From: Flavobacterium anhuiense
Lineage (GTDB): Bacteria; Bacteroidota; Bacteroidia; Flavobacteriales; Flavobacteriaceae
Length of the DNA: 64,000 bases
Assembly (NCBI RefSeq): GCF_900101855.1
Contig: NZ_FMVC01000005.1
Span: forward strand, 372,001-436,000
Reading direction: 5' to 3'
Below the pieces are notes generated by a model. That model was not told the DNA's origin. It saw nothing but the letters and a program-made list of their open reading frames with translations, and did no database searches. The translations under genes were made by a program, and so were the position numbers. Each line of letters opens with the position of its first letter. The stretch's first letter is position 1. This document shows, piece by piece, positions 31,460-42,200 of the stretch.

Positions 31460-33043
31460 ATGATTACAGGAAAAAATTACATAGGAAGCCAGCTAAAAGC
31501 AGGCGGTACAAAATCACTAAAAACATTTAATCCAATATTGAATACAGAAAATCCATGGGTTTTTACAGAGGCGACTCAAGATGAAATTGAAGAGGCAGTT
31601 ACTTTGGCCAATCAAGCGTTTGCGAGTTATAAAAACTATTCTGGTATCGAAAAAGCTAAATTTTTAAATGCCATTGCTGATGAAATTTTAGCATTAGGAG
31701 ACGATCTTTTAGTTCAATACTGCACCGAATCGGGTTACCCGAGAGGAAGAGCAGAAGGAGAACGCGGAAGAACAATCGGCCAGTTGAAAGCTTTTGCCGA
31801 TATGCTTACAGAAGGAAGCTGGGTACAAGCGACAATAGATACTGCAATAATTGACAGACAGCCTGCCCCAAAAGAAGACTTACGCAAAATGTTAACACCT
31901 TTAGGGCCAATTGTGGTTTTTGGATCAAGTAATTTTCCTTTTGCATTCTCTACAAGCGGAGGAGATACAGCTTCAGCTTTGGCTGCGGGTTGTCCAGTTA
32001 TTGTAAAAAGCCATTCTATGCATATTGGAACAGGCGAAATGGTGGCTTCAGCAATTATAAAAGCGGCTCAGAAAACTAACATGCCAGAAGGTGTTTTTTC
32101 TAACCTTATAGGAGACGGAAGAACGCTAGGCACAAGTTTGGTTAAACATCCATTGGTAAAAGGAGTAGGTTTTACAGGAAGTATTAAAGGCGGACGAGCT
32201 TTGTGCGATTTAGCGGCACAGCGTCCAGAACCAATTCCGGTATTTGCCGAAATGGGAAGTATTAATCCTGTTGTTCTGCTGCCTAATGCTTTGAAAAAAA
32301 ACAGCCAAAAATGGGCGACAGCTTATGCGAGTTCGATCACTTTAGGTGCAGGTCAGTTTTGTACAAATCCTGGATTATTATTAGCTATAAAGGGAGAAGA
32401 ACTGAATGACTTTGCTGAAAATCTTAATGAGGCAATCGAAAAAATTCAGCCAGGTTGTATGCTTCATCCTTCTATTTACGCTGATTTTAATAATGGAATT
32501 TCAAAAATAGAAGAGCAGAACGGAGTTTCAAGAATCGCTCAATTCAAAGGAGAGACAACACCAAATCATGGAGTCCCTATTGTTTTAAAAGTTTACGGAA
32601 AAGAGTTCTTGAAAAATAAAGTATTGCACAATGAAGTTTTTGGTCCTTTTTCAATTTTAATTGAATGCGAAAATGAAGCTGAATTAATTGAAGTAATTTC
32701 TAAGCTGGAAGGACAGCTTACAGGAACAATTATCAGTGAGGAAAATGAAATTGAAACTCATAAAGGAGTAATTGCTGCTTTACAGAATCGTGTGGGACGC
32801 TTGATCTATAATGGCGTGCCTACAGGGGTTGAAGTTTGCGCTTCAATGCTTCACGGCGGGCCTTATCCTGCATCGTCAGATTCGCGTTATACTGCGGTAG
32901 GTATCGATGCGGTTTACAGATGGGTGCGTCCGGTAAGTTTTCAGAATTGGCCAGATCATTTGCTGCCAGCTGAATTGCAAAACGAGAATCCGCTGCAGAT
33001 TGTTCGTACCGTAAATAATAAACTAACACTATCTCAAATATAA
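31460..33043 (+). CDS. 2-Oxoglutarate semialdehyde (2,5-dioxopentanoate) dehydrogenase
   Basis: A 527-residue NAD(P)-dependent aldehyde dehydrogenase that oxidises 2-oxoglutarate semialdehyde to 2-oxoglutarate, the last step of hydroxyproline catabolism. The catalytic Cys lies in LGAGQFCTNPG and the general base Glu in PVFAEMGSINPVV. The FGSSNFPFAFSTSGGDTASA cofactor-pocket segment and the PTGVEVCASMLHGGPYPASS block are characteristic of the hydroxyproline-associated KGSADH class. It lies between deaminase and epimerase; the epimerase starts one base after its stop, showing co-transcription. Length fits the family (about 525). No signal peptide. Confidence 0.93.
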   Translation: MITGKNYIGSQLKAGGTKSLKTFNPILNTENPWVFTEATQDEIEEAVTLANQAFASYKNYSGIEKAKFLNAIADEILALGDDLLVQYCTESGYPRGRAEGERGRTIGQLKAFADMLTEGSWVQATIDTAIIDRQPAPKEDLRKMLTPLGPIVVFGSSNFPFAFSTSGGDTASALAAGCPVIVKSHSMHIGTGEMVASAIIKAAQKTNMPEGVFSNLIGDGRTLGTSLVKHPLVKGVGFTGSIKGGRALCDLAAQRPEPIPVFAEMGSINPVVLLPNALKKNSQKWATAYASSITLGAGQFCTNPGLLLAIKGEELNDFAENLNEAIEKIQPGCMLHPSIYADFNNGISKIEEQNGVSRIAQFKGETTPNHGVPIVLKVYGKEFLKNKVLHNEVFGPFSILIECENEAELIEVISKLEGQLTGTIISEENEIETHKGVIAALQNRVGRLIYNGVPTGVEVCASMLHGGPYPASSDSRYTAVGIDAVYRWVRPVSFQNWPDHLLPAELQNENPLQIVRTVNNKLTLSQI

Positions 33044-33044
33044 A

Positions 33045-34055
33045 ATGGTAAAGAAAACTTTTTTTTGCGTAGATGCTCATACATGCGGGAATCCAGTTAG
33101 GGTTGTTGCTGGCGGAGGACCTAATTTGCAAGGCGATTCGATGAGCGAAAAACGGCAGCATTTCTTAAAAGAATATGATTGGATTCGTAAAGGATTAATG
33201 TTTGAGCCTAGAGGGCATGATATGATGAGCGGCAGCATTTTGTATCCGCCAACAAATCCTGAGAATGATTTTGGAATTCTTTTTATAGAAACTTCAGGCT
33301 GTCTGCCAATGTGTGGACATGGAACAATTGGAACTATTACAATTGCTGTCGAAGAAGGTTTGGTTACTCCAAAAGTTCCCGGAATTATCAAAATGGAAGC
33401 ACCAGCAGGTTTAGTGCATATCGAATATCAGCAGACTGGCAAAAAAGTAGATTGGGTACGTCTGACCAACGTTAAATCTTATCTGGCTGCAGAAGGACTT
33501 ACCATTGATTGTCCAGAATTGGGCGAAATTGTTTTTGATGTAGCTTACGGAGGAAATTACTACGCCATTGTCGATCCACAAAAGAATTTTTCTGGAGTTC
33601 AGGACTTTACAGCAAGCAAAATTGTTCAGTATAGTCAGGAAGTACGTAAAAAGATTAATGAAAAATATCCAGATTATTTCATCCATCCAGAAAATGATAC
33701 CATTAGAGATGTATCACATATGTTATGGACGGGATCGCCTATAGATTCAACATCCTCTGGAAGAAATGCTGTTTTTTATGGCGACAAAGCAATAGATCGT
33801 TCGCCTTGCGGAACAGGAACATCGGCTAGAATGGCACAATTGCACGCTAAAGGAAAATTAAAAAAAGGAGAAGAGTTTATTCACGAAAGTTATATTGGAA
33901 GTAAGTTTATTGGAAAAGTGGTAGAAGAAACTTCTATTGGAGATATTCCAGCTATTGTTCCAAGCATTCAAGGTTGGGCAAAAGTGTACGGATATAATAC
34001 TATTATAATTGATGAAAGCGACGATCCATATGCATTTGGATTTCAGGTTATTTAA
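33045..34055 (+). CDS. 4-Hydroxyproline 2-epimerase (proline racemase family)
   Basis: Interconverts trans-4-hydroxy-L-proline and cis-4-hydroxy-D-proline, the first step of the pathway. The 336-residue protein keeps both catalytic cysteines of epimerases: Cys90 in LPMCGHGTIGT and Cys255 in RSPCGTGTSARMAQL. Trans-3-hydroxyproline dehydratases of the same family have Thr at the second position, so a dehydratase is unlikely. DSTSSGRNAVFYGD and the N-terminal DAHTCGNPVRVVAGG are further family marks. Essentially abutting the semialdehyde dehydrogenase gene. Cytoplasmic. Proline racemase activity is possible but does not fit the neighbours. Confidence 0.93.
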   Translation: MVKKTFFCVDAHTCGNPVRVVAGGGPNLQGDSMSEKRQHFLKEYDWIRKGLMFEPRGHDMMSGSILYPPTNPENDFGILFIETSGCLPMCGHGTIGTITIAVEEGLVTPKVPGIIKMEAPAGLVHIEYQQTGKKVDWVRLTNVKSYLAAEGLTIDCPELGEIVFDVAYGGNYYAIVDPQKNFSGVQDFTASKIVQYSQEVRKKINEKYPDYFIHPENDTIRDVSHMLWTGSPIDSTSSGRNAVFYGDKAIDRSPCGTGTSARMAQLHAKGKLKKGEEFIHESYIGSKFIGKVVEETSIGDIPAIVPSIQGWAKVYGYNTIIIDESDDPYAFGFQVI

Positions 34056-34114
34056 AAATCAGTGTATAATATAATTAAGCTGTTGGTCAAATTAAATTAT
34101 TGTTTTTTTGAATA

Positions 34115-34225
34115 GCCCCTAGTTTTAACTAGGGGATTTTAGAAATTGTAAATAGGATGGCTTTAGCCAAATTAACGTGGTTGTTGTTGAAGCTAAAACC
34201 ATCTTTTACAATTTTAATTCTTAAT
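34115..34225. repeat. REP-like palindromes
   Basis: A palindrome CCCCTAGTTTTAACTAGGGG lies at about 34117-34136. It is followed by a larger imperfect inverted repeat, AAATTGTAAATAGGATGGCT against GAAGCTAAAACCATCTTTTA with CAATTTT after it. They occupy the 243-bp gap inside the operon. The CCCC-TTTTAA-GGGG shape resembles REP sequences, and a different REP family occurs at 48211-48290. Confidence 0.55.
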
Positions 34226-34298
34226 GGAACATATAATTTCATTCCACAGATTTAAAATATAATTAGTAGTTCAAAGAACTCTTAACGAATTAAAATTT

Positions 34299-35534
34299 AT
34301 GAAAAAAGTTGCTGTTATTGGCGGTGGAATTATTGGCTTATGTTCAGCTTATTATCTCGCAAAAGAAGGTTACGAAGTAAGCATATATGATGAGTCAGAT
34401 ATGGACAATGGATGTTCGTACGGAAACGCAGGTATGATTGTGCCTTCACATATTATTCCGTTAGCCCAGCCTGGCATGATTGCACAAGGAATAAAATGGA
34501 TGTTTGATAGCCGTAGTCCGTTTTATGTAAAACCGCGTTTAAGCAAGGATTTATTAAGATGGGGCATGCAGTTTTATAAACATGCCAATTTGCGTCACGT
34601 AGAAAAAGCAATGCCTGCTTTACGCGATCTCTCTTTATTGAGCAAAGAATTATATCAGGATTTTGCCAAAGAAAATAATTCTTTTTTTTATGAAGAAAAA
34701 GGACTTTTGATGCTTTATAAAAGCGATAAAGTAGAAGAAGAAATGCACCACGAAGGTAAAGAAGCAGAACGTCTTGGTTTAGAAGTAGATTACCTATCCA
34801 AATCTCAAGTAGCACTTTTAGAAAAAGGAACGAATACTAATGTAATTGGAGGTGTTCATTATAAAAGCGACGCCCATTTGTATCCTCAAAAATTTATGGC
34901 TTTTATCAAAGAAGAATTATCTCGTTTAAAAGTCGAAATTCATTCTAAGACCAGTGTCAAAGATTTTGTTTTAGAAGGAAGTAAAATAGAAAAAATTGTA
35001 ACCAATAAAGGGCTTTTTAGAGCTGATGAAGTGGTATTGGCATCAGGATCTTGGAGTCCGTTTTTGGCTAAAAAACTTAATATTTCCATTTCTATTTTAT
35101 CTGGAAAAGGATATAGTTTTACTTTAAAAGATAAGACTCAAAAGCCTAGTATTCCGTCTATTTTGTGTGAAGGAAAAGTAGCGGTGACTCCAATGGCAAA
35201 TGATATAAGATTTGGTGGGACAATGGAAATTACACACACCAAAGACAATAGAATAAACGCAAACCGACTTCAAGGAATTATAAACAGCATTAATGATTTT
35301 TATCCTGATATGAAAGTGGAAATGCCAAAAGCAGAAGACACTTGGTTTGGATTCCGCCCATGTACACCATCTGGAATGCCAATTATCGCTAGAGACAAAA
35401 AAGTCGTAAATTTGACCTTAGCAACAGGTCATGCCATGATGGGATTAAGCCTAGCGCCAGCAACAGGAAAAATTATCACAGAAATTATTTCTGGTAAACC
35501 GACTTCTGTAGCAATTGACAGATTCCAAATATAA
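34299..35534 (+). CDS. D-hydroxyproline dehydrogenase (DAO-family flavoprotein)
   Basis: A 411-residue FAD-dependent D-amino-acid dehydrogenase-type enzyme. The N-terminal dinucleotide fold is clear (VAVIGGGIIGLCSAYYLAKE), followed by GCSYGNAGMIVPSHIIPLAQ. The C-terminal FAD-binding motif is VNLTLATGHAMMGLSLAPAT, with WFGFRPCTPSGMPIIAR before it. In this context it would oxidise cis-4-hydroxy-D-proline to 1-pyrroline-4-hydroxy-2-carboxylate, which the deaminase at the start of the operon consumes. It is a single-subunit type rather than the heteromeric HcnABC-like form. The following aminopeptidase starts 3 bp after its stop, so the two are co-transcribed. Confidence 0.9.
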   Translation: MKKVAVIGGGIIGLCSAYYLAKEGYEVSIYDESDMDNGCSYGNAGMIVPSHIIPLAQPGMIAQGIKWMFDSRSPFYVKPRLSKDLLRWGMQFYKHANLRHVEKAMPALRDLSLLSKELYQDFAKENNSFFYEEKGLLMLYKSDKVEEEMHHEGKEAERLGLEVDYLSKSQVALLEKGTNTNVIGGVHYKSDAHLYPQKFMAFIKEELSRLKVEIHSKTSVKDFVLEGSKIEKIVTNKGLFRADEVVLASGSWSPFLAKKLNISISILSGKGYSFTLKDKTQKPSIPSILCEGKVAVTPMANDIRFGGTMEITHTKDNRINANRLQGIINSINDFYPDMKVEMPKAEDTWFGFRPCTPSGMPIIARDKKVVNLTLATGHAMMGLSLAPATGKIITEIISGKPTSVAIDRFQI

Positions 35535-35537
35535 AAT

Positions 35538-36836
35538 ATGAGATACAACCAGATTCCGGTTTCTTTGTTTATTGAAAACCGAAAAAGATTTACCGAAAAA
35601 ATGAAGCCGAACAGTTTGGCCATTTTGACTTCAAACGACGTAATGCCTAATAACGCAGATGATGTTATGGGCTTTTCGCAAAACAATGATTTGTTTTATC
35701 TCTCTGGAATTGATCAGGATGAAACCATTTTGGTGCTTTATCCAGATGCATTTAAAGAAGAAAACAAAGCTATACTTTTTGTCAAAGAAGCAAACGAACA
35801 CACGCTCATTTGGGATGGTAATTTTTTAACCAAAGAACAGGCTACCGCTATTTCTGGAATCCAGAATATCAAATGGCTTCACGAATTTGAAAAGACTTTA
35901 CAACTGTTTGCCTTTGAGTCAGATATTTTTTATTTAGGTCACAATGAGCATATCAAAAGGGTAACTGCTGAAATTGAAACCAGACAAGACCGAATGATAA
36001 AATGGTGTAAAGAAAAATATCCATTGCATCAATATGAGCGTGCGGCAAAAATAACCCGCGAATTACGCCCAATTAAATCAGATTTGGAAGTTGATTTAAT
36101 CAAAAAAGCAACTGCGATTAGCGTTGAAGGTTTTCAAAGAGTTTTAGGCGCAATTCGTCCTAATATTAAAGAGTATGAGTTAGAAGCCGAACTTTTATAT
36201 GCAACCGTAAAAAACGGAGGAACGAGACAAGCATTTAGATCTATTGTAGCGTCTGGGTTAAATGCCTGTTCATTGCATTATAACACTAACGATGATATTT
36301 GCCGAGAAAATGAAATGGTGCTGTTGGATTTTGGAAGCTGTTATGCCAACTATAATTCAGATACTACAAGATGTATTCCGGTTAATGGAACTTTCAGTGC
36401 TAGACAAAAAGAGGTTTACGAATCGGTTTTACATTGTTTGAAAGAAGGTTCAAAATTGCTGAAACCTGGAGTTTTATCGAAAGATTACGAGCTTCAAATG
36501 GCAAAATTAATTGAAGCTGAATTGGTAAAGTTAGGGTTAATTACAGAAGAAGAAATTAAATCGCAAGATCCAGAAAAACCTGCTTACAAGAAATATTTCA
36601 TGCACGGAACAGCGCATCATTTAGGATTGGATGTTCACGATGTTGGCTTGTATTCACGACCTTTTGAAAAGGGAATGGTGCTTACTTGCGAACCTGGAAT
36701 TTACATTAGAGAAGAAGGAATAGGTTGCCGTTTAGAGAATGATTACTTGATAACAGAAGACGGAAACATCAACCTGAGTGAAGCACTGCCAATAGAAATT
36801 GCAGAAATTGAAAATTTAATTAAAAACAAAAAATAA
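35538..36836 (+). CDS. Cytoplasmic Xaa-Pro aminopeptidase (M24B)
   Basis: A 432-residue aminopeptidase P that releases the first residue of peptides with Pro, and probably Hyp, in second position. The AMP_N domain occupies residues 1-135 (FLSGIDQDET-type FYLSGIDQDETILVL). The pita-bread domain holds the dinuclear metal ligands: two Asp in VLLDFGSCYANYNSDTTRC, His in HGTAHHLGLDVHD, Glu in LTCEPGIYI and Glu in GCRLENDYL. No signal peptide. It follows the hydroxyproline dehydrogenase by 3 bp and precedes DPP IV by 1 bp. In this operon its role is to free imino acids from collagen-type peptides. Confidence 0.93.
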   Translation: MRYNQIPVSLFIENRKRFTEKMKPNSLAILTSNDVMPNNADDVMGFSQNNDLFYLSGIDQDETILVLYPDAFKEENKAILFVKEANEHTLIWDGNFLTKEQATAISGIQNIKWLHEFEKTLQLFAFESDIFYLGHNEHIKRVTAEIETRQDRMIKWCKEKYPLHQYERAAKITRELRPIKSDLEVDLIKKATAISVEGFQRVLGAIRPNIKEYELEAELLYATVKNGGTRQAFRSIVASGLNACSLHYNTNDDICRENEMVLLDFGSCYANYNSDTTRCIPVNGTFSARQKEVYESVLHCLKEGSKLLKPGVLSKDYELQMAKLIEAELVKLGLITEEEIKSQDPEKPAYKKYFMHGTAHHLGLDVHDVGLYSRPFEKGMVLTCEPGIYIREEGIGCRLENDYLITEDGNINLSEALPIEIAEIENLIKNKK

Positions 36837-36837
36837 G

Positions 36838-38994
36838 ATGAAAAAGTATTTGTTGTTTCTTTTGTTTATATGCACTTCTGTTTTTGCACAGAAGATTGAT
36901 ATTAACAATCTAAATTGGTTGCCAAATTCTCATTCGTTTTGGGTAAGCAAAGATAACAATGTGTCGGTTTACGATGTTGATAAACTCGATAAGCAAAACA
37001 CGATTTTGTCTAAAGAACAATTAGCAGAAGCTGGATTTAAAGGAGAAATCGAAGATTTAGTATGGAACGACTTAAAAACAAAGGTTTTGGTTTATGCTAA
37101 TTCTAAAAAAGTATGGAGAGACAATACCAGAGGCGATTATTGGTATTTTGATTTGGCTTCAGGAAAAGGAAAGCAATTAGGCAAAAACTTGGATGCGTCG
37201 TCATTGATGTTTGCTAAATTTTCAAGCGATAATGAAAATGTTGCCTATGTCTCAAAACACAATATTTATGTTGAAAATCTGAATTCTGGAAAAATTACAC
37301 CAGTAACAACAGACGGAACAGATAAAATTATCAATGGAACTTTTGATTGGGTTTATGAAGAAGAACTGGCTGCAAGAGATGGTTTTAGATGGAGTCCAGA
37401 TGGAAAAAGCATTGCTTTTTGGAGAGTAGATGCAACGTCTACCAAATTTCATTATATGATTAATAATACCGATTCGTTGTATCCGACAATTATTCCTGTA
37501 GAATATCCAAAAGCAGGAGAAAAACCGTCTTCTGTAAAAATCGGAATTGTGAATATTGATTCTTTGCAAACCAATTGGCTAAACATTCCGGGAGAGCCAG
37601 ATAATAATTATTTGGTTCGGATGAAATGGATTAATAATGAGTCTGTTATGGTGATTCAATTAAACCGAAACCAGAATCAAGTTACGATGTATGATTGCAA
37701 TGCAAAATCAGGATTGGCTAGAGTTATTTACAAAGAAGAATCAAATTTTTGGATAGATGTTTTTGATATTTCTTCGGGACTATATGATATTTTTCCTTGT
37801 CAATTTGTGGATAATGAAAAATCCTTTTTATGGAGTTCTGATGCCGACGGATGGATGCATATTTATAAAATAAGTTTGGATGGAAAATCAAAAGAATTGG
37901 TTACCAAAACTAATTTTGATGCTTATTATAAAGCCTATAACGAAAAAACAAAAACAATATATTTTATTGCCAGCCCAGATGATGCCACACAGCGTTATTT
38001 GTATGAAACCAATTTGAACTCTAAAAAGACAAAAAGAGTAACACCAGCTATTTTTGAAGGTTCAAACCGATATATCTTTTCTACTGACGCAGCTTACGCT
38101 CAGCATACCAATGCAAGCATTTCGAGAGATTATAATCAGAGATTGATCGCTTTGTCTGGACATCAAAAGATTTATCCAAAAGAAGCAGATGTTTTTGCTG
38201 CCCCTCATAGAGATTATTCGTTAGAAAAATTTAAAGTGAAAACAGTTGATGGCATTGATATTGACGGAATCATGGCAAAGCCATTAGATTTTGATGCTTC
38301 AAAAAAATATCCAGTTTTCTTTTATGTGTATGGAGAACCAATGGCTACGGTTGCCAATGACAGCCCTTATTTTAATGAATTTATCGCTGCGTTAATTCCG
38401 AAAGGATACATCGGAATTGCTATGGATAACAGAGGAACTCCCGCAATGAAAGGAACACAGTGGAGAAAATCAATTTATAAAAATATCGGAATTATCAATA
38501 CGCACGATCAGGCAATGGCGGCTAAAGAAGTTCTAAAATGGGATTTTATTGATGCCGATCGTGTAGCAATTCACGGTTGGAGTGGCGGTGGAGCTGTAAC
38601 TTTAAATTTGATTTTTCAATACCCAGATATTTATAAAACGGGAATTGCGATTGCAGCAGTAACAGACCAGCATTTTTATGATAATATTTATACAGAACGT
38701 TATATGGGATTGCCTGAGGAAAATGAAGCAACTTATATTCAGGCTTCTCCAGTAACTCATGCTAAGAACTTAAAAGGAAATCTGCTTTATATTCATGGTA
38801 CAGGCGATGATAATGTACACTATAAAAATGCGGAAGTCCTAATCAACGAATTGGTGAAGTACGATAAAATGTTTGATTTAATGATTTATCCAAACCGTTC
38901 GCATAGCATTGATGAAGGCGAAGGAACCTCGCAACATTTAATGGATACTTTTGTGAGATATACAGAAAAAAATTGCTCGCCAGGAGCAAAATAA
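36838..38994 (+). CDS. Dipeptidyl peptidase IV (S9B), exported
   Basis: A 718-residue exported serine peptidase that removes Xaa-Pro dipeptides. The signal peptide is MKKYLLFLLFICTSVFAQ. An eight-bladed propeller spans about residues 30-450 and contains the Glu pair of DPP IV in WVYEEELAARDGFRWSPDGK. The C-terminal alpha/beta hydrolase has Ser582 in HGWSGGGAV (Gly replaces the common Tyr after Ser), Asp657 in HGTGDDNVHY and His689 in NRSHSID. It begins one base after the aminopeptidase P stop and ends the operon before a strong terminator. Periplasmic DPP IV matches a diet of Gly-Pro-Hyp-rich peptides. Confidence 0.94.
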   Translation: MKKYLLFLLFICTSVFAQKIDINNLNWLPNSHSFWVSKDNNVSVYDVDKLDKQNTILSKEQLAEAGFKGEIEDLVWNDLKTKVLVYANSKKVWRDNTRGDYWYFDLASGKGKQLGKNLDASSLMFAKFSSDNENVAYVSKHNIYVENLNSGKITPVTTDGTDKIINGTFDWVYEEELAARDGFRWSPDGKSIAFWRVDATSTKFHYMINNTDSLYPTIIPVEYPKAGEKPSSVKIGIVNIDSLQTNWLNIPGEPDNNYLVRMKWINNESVMVIQLNRNQNQVTMYDCNAKSGLARVIYKEESNFWIDVFDISSGLYDIFPCQFVDNEKSFLWSSDADGWMHIYKISLDGKSKELVTKTNFDAYYKAYNEKTKTIYFIASPDDATQRYLYETNLNSKKTKRVTPAIFEGSNRYIFSTDAAYAQHTNASISRDYNQRLIALSGHQKIYPKEADVFAAPHRDYSLEKFKVKTVDGIDIDGIMAKPLDFDASKKYPVFFYVYGEPMATVANDSPYFNEFIAALIPKGYIGIAMDNRGTPAMKGTQWRKSIYKNIGIINTHDQAMAAKEVLKWDFIDADRVAIHGWSGGGAVTLNLIFQYPDIYKTGIAIAAVTDQHFYDNIYTERYMGLPEENEATYIQASPVTHAKNLKGNLLYIHGTGDDNVHYKNAEVLINELVKYDKMFDLMIYPNRSHSIDEGEGTSQHLMDTFVRYTEKNCSPGAK

Positions 38995-39011
38995 AAAAAG
39001 TAATATATTAT

Positions 39012-39056
39012 AAAAAGAGGAGAATTTCATCAAGTTGAAATTCTCCTCTTTTTTTT
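39012..39056 (+). terminator. Terminator of the hydroxyproline/peptidase operon
   Basis: AAAGAGGAGAATTTCA / TGAAATTCTCCTCTTT forms a 16-bp stem with a 6-nt loop followed by a run of eight T, 20 bp after the DPP IV stop. Confidence 0.9.
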
Positions 39057-39111
39057 GGGCTTTCTGATTTTGACATGAGTTAATTGTTTGATTTTGAAAT
39101 CTTTTCTAAAA

Positions 39112-39189
39112 GGTAATATAGTAATTGTGTAATTACGAAATTGTTATTTATAGGGTAATATAATCAGGTTTTTCGGTAATATATTATCA
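39112..39189 (+). promoter_or_regulatory. Three GGTAATATA operator copies upstream of the second susC
   Basis: GGTAATATAGTA (39112), GGTAATATAATCA (39154) and GGTAATATATTATCA (39175-39189, 14/15 to the consensus) are spaced 42 and 21 bp apart, that is on the same face of the helix. A weak -7-like AATATTTG lies at 39211-39218 and the susC start is at 39243. Confidence 0.65.
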
Positions 39190-39242
39190 TAATAATTATC
39201 TAAAAAGCAAAATATTTGCCACATTAATTATAAAACCATTTT

Positions 39243-42200
39243 ATGAAATTGAAGATTAATTTTAGAAAAATTGCAGTGCTCTTTTTTGTACTGTTGACTA
39301 AACTGACCTTTGCCCAAGATCGGGTTGTATCAGGAATTGTTTCAGATGAGAATGGAGTGCCTTTGCCAGGCGTAAGCATACTGGTTAAGGGAACTCAGAA
39401 TGGCTCTCAGACTGATTTTGATGGAAAATATTCAATAAAAGCTGAAGCAAATGCTGTGCTTGTGTTTAGTTTTATTGGAATGCAGACTAAAGAAGTTCAA
39501 GCACGCGATAAAAACGTAAACGTAAAAATGTCTGCAGGTTCTACACAATTACAAGAAATTGTAGTTACAGCTTTGGGACTTAAAAGAGAGAAAAAATCTT
39601 TGGGTTATGCTACACAAGAAATAAATGGAGATCAGCTAACAAAAATAAATACAGGTAACGTTTCGAATAATATTTCTGGAAAAATTGCCGGTGTTGAAAT
39701 TAGAAGAAATAATAATATTGGCGGTTCTACCAATGTTGTCATTCGTGGTACAACTTCCTTAACAGGAAACAATCAGGCTTTATGGGTTGTTGACGGAATT
39801 GTATTAAATAATGATAATACCAATTCTGCAGATCAAAAATCGGGAGGGAACGTAGGAGGTTACGATTACGGAAATGCCGCTTCAGATATTAACCCTGATG
39901 ATATAGAAACGATGAATGTTTTGAAAGGGGCCGCAGCAACCGCATTATATGGTTCTCGAGCATCAAACGGTGTTATCATTGTAACCCTTAAAAAAGGAAG
40001 CAAAACAAAAGGAGGATTAGGATTTGATTTTAGTTCTGGAGTAAATGTTGGAGTCGTAGATAAGAAAACTTTACCAGAATATCAAAACCAATATGGGGGA
40101 GGTTATGGCGATTTTTACGGTACAGTTGATTTAGGCAGTGGAGTTCATCCTTACGCTGCTACTGATGACGCGGCTTGGGGACCAAAATTTGATCCTTCAT
40201 TGTTGGTTTACAACTGGAATTCGTTTTATCCAGAATTGCCAACTTATGGAAAAGCGACGCCTTACACCGCTGTAAAAAACAATCCAAATAGTTTTTATCA
40301 AAACAGTTTAACATATATCAATAGTATCTCTTTTTCGGCAGCAAATGATCAGGGAGACTTTAGATTTGGTTATACAAATTACAATCAGCAGCAAGGAATT
40401 CTTCCTAATAGCAACAACAGAAAAGACAATTTTAATTTTTCTGGAAGTTATAAAGTTACACCTAAAACCAGAATTTCAACTTCAGCCAATTATTTGACAT
40501 CTAATGCTATTGGAATGAATGAAACAGGATACGGAGATGGAGGAAATAACTATTTGAGCAGTGTCAGACAATGGTATACGACTAATGCTGATTTTGGAGA
40601 TCTAAAAGAGGCTTACGAAATAACAGGTAAAAACACAACATGGAACGTTGGTTCGCCAGACAATCTAGCAGTTCAGTTTCACGATAATCCTTATTTTCAA
40701 CGTTATAATAACTACAATTCATTAAAAAGAGATCGCTTCTTCGGTAATGTTGTGGTAAAAACAGAAGTTACCAATTGGTTTGATATTATGGGACGCGGTG
40801 CAGTAGATTTTTACCATCAATTGCAGGAAGAGCGTATTGCTGTAGGTTCTAAAAGAACACCAAATGCTCTTGGCCAATATTCTAGATATGATAAAAATTT
40901 CCGCGAAATCAATTTAGATTTAGTATTGAATTTTAAAACAACCATCACAGACGGAATCAATTTTAATGGTATGTTAGGAGGAAACACGAGGCGTTCTGTT
41001 AATAATTCTATCTACGCAGTAACAAATGGCGGATTGGTTGTGCCGGGGATTTATGCCTTGACCAACTCAATTGACCCAATTAACAGTCCTGACGAAATGC
41101 AGCAGACATTGGGAACCAATAGTGTTTACGGTATGGCAAGTTTTAATTTCTTAGATACGTATTTTCTTGAAGGGACTTATAGAATAGATCAATCGTCTAC
41201 TTTGCCAAAAGATAATGATACCTATTCTTACCCATCGATTACAGCGACTTATATTTTTAGCAATCATATTAAAGCAGATTGGCTTTCATTTGGTAAACTG
41301 CGTTTGAATTATGCTGAAACAGGAAACGATGCTCCGTTTGCGGTAACTTCTACGCTTTATCCTAAAAATACCAATTTTGGGCCAGGGGGAATCCGTTTTT
41401 CTACAGATAACAGCAGAAGCAATTCTGATTTAAAAAATGAGTTGACAAAAGGAGTTGAAGCAGGTCTTGAACTTAAGTTCTTCAAAAACAGGTTAGGCGT
41501 TGATTTTTCATATTATAAAACCAATACAACAAACCAGATTCTTTCTATCGAAACTCCAACACAAACAGGATATACAAGAGCTTGGATTAATGGTGGAGAT
41601 GTTCAAAATAAAGGATTTGAGGTTACAGTAAATGCTACTCCTATAAAAACTAAAGATTTCTCATGGCAAGCTACAGTAAACTGGTCAACCAATAAAAATG
41701 AAGTAATCTCTTTAGGTGGAGCAAGTCAGATTTCATTAGGATCATTTCAAGGAGTAAATTATGTGGCTGAAGTAGGGAAACCAGTAGGGCAGTTAGTTGG
41801 TTCTGGATATACTTATTTAAACGGAGAAAAAGTAATTCGTTCTAATGGAAGATATCTACAAAGTGCAGGAGTTGTGATCGGAAATGTAGCTCCAGATTGG
41901 ATTGGCGGTTTCAATAACGTTTTGACGTACAAAAACATTGCTTTCAACTTTTTAATTGATGTGAAAAAAGGTGGAGATGTGTATTCTCTAGATCAGCAAT
42001 ACGGACATACAACTGGAATTTACGAAAGTACAGTAAGCAATAACCATAATGGAGTTCCTCAGCGTGAACCAGTTACTCAAGGCGGTGGTATATTGTTGGA
42101 CGGTGTAAAACAAGACGGAACGCCAAATAATGTTACAGCTAGTGTAACTGGAACTGATGGATATTATTTTTATAATTCTATGCCACAGCAGCAATATGTA

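Noticed and set aside
33045..34055. Trans-3-hydroxy-L-proline dehydratase
   Set aside because: Both catalytic cysteines (Cys90 and Cys255) are present; dehydratases have Thr at the second site.
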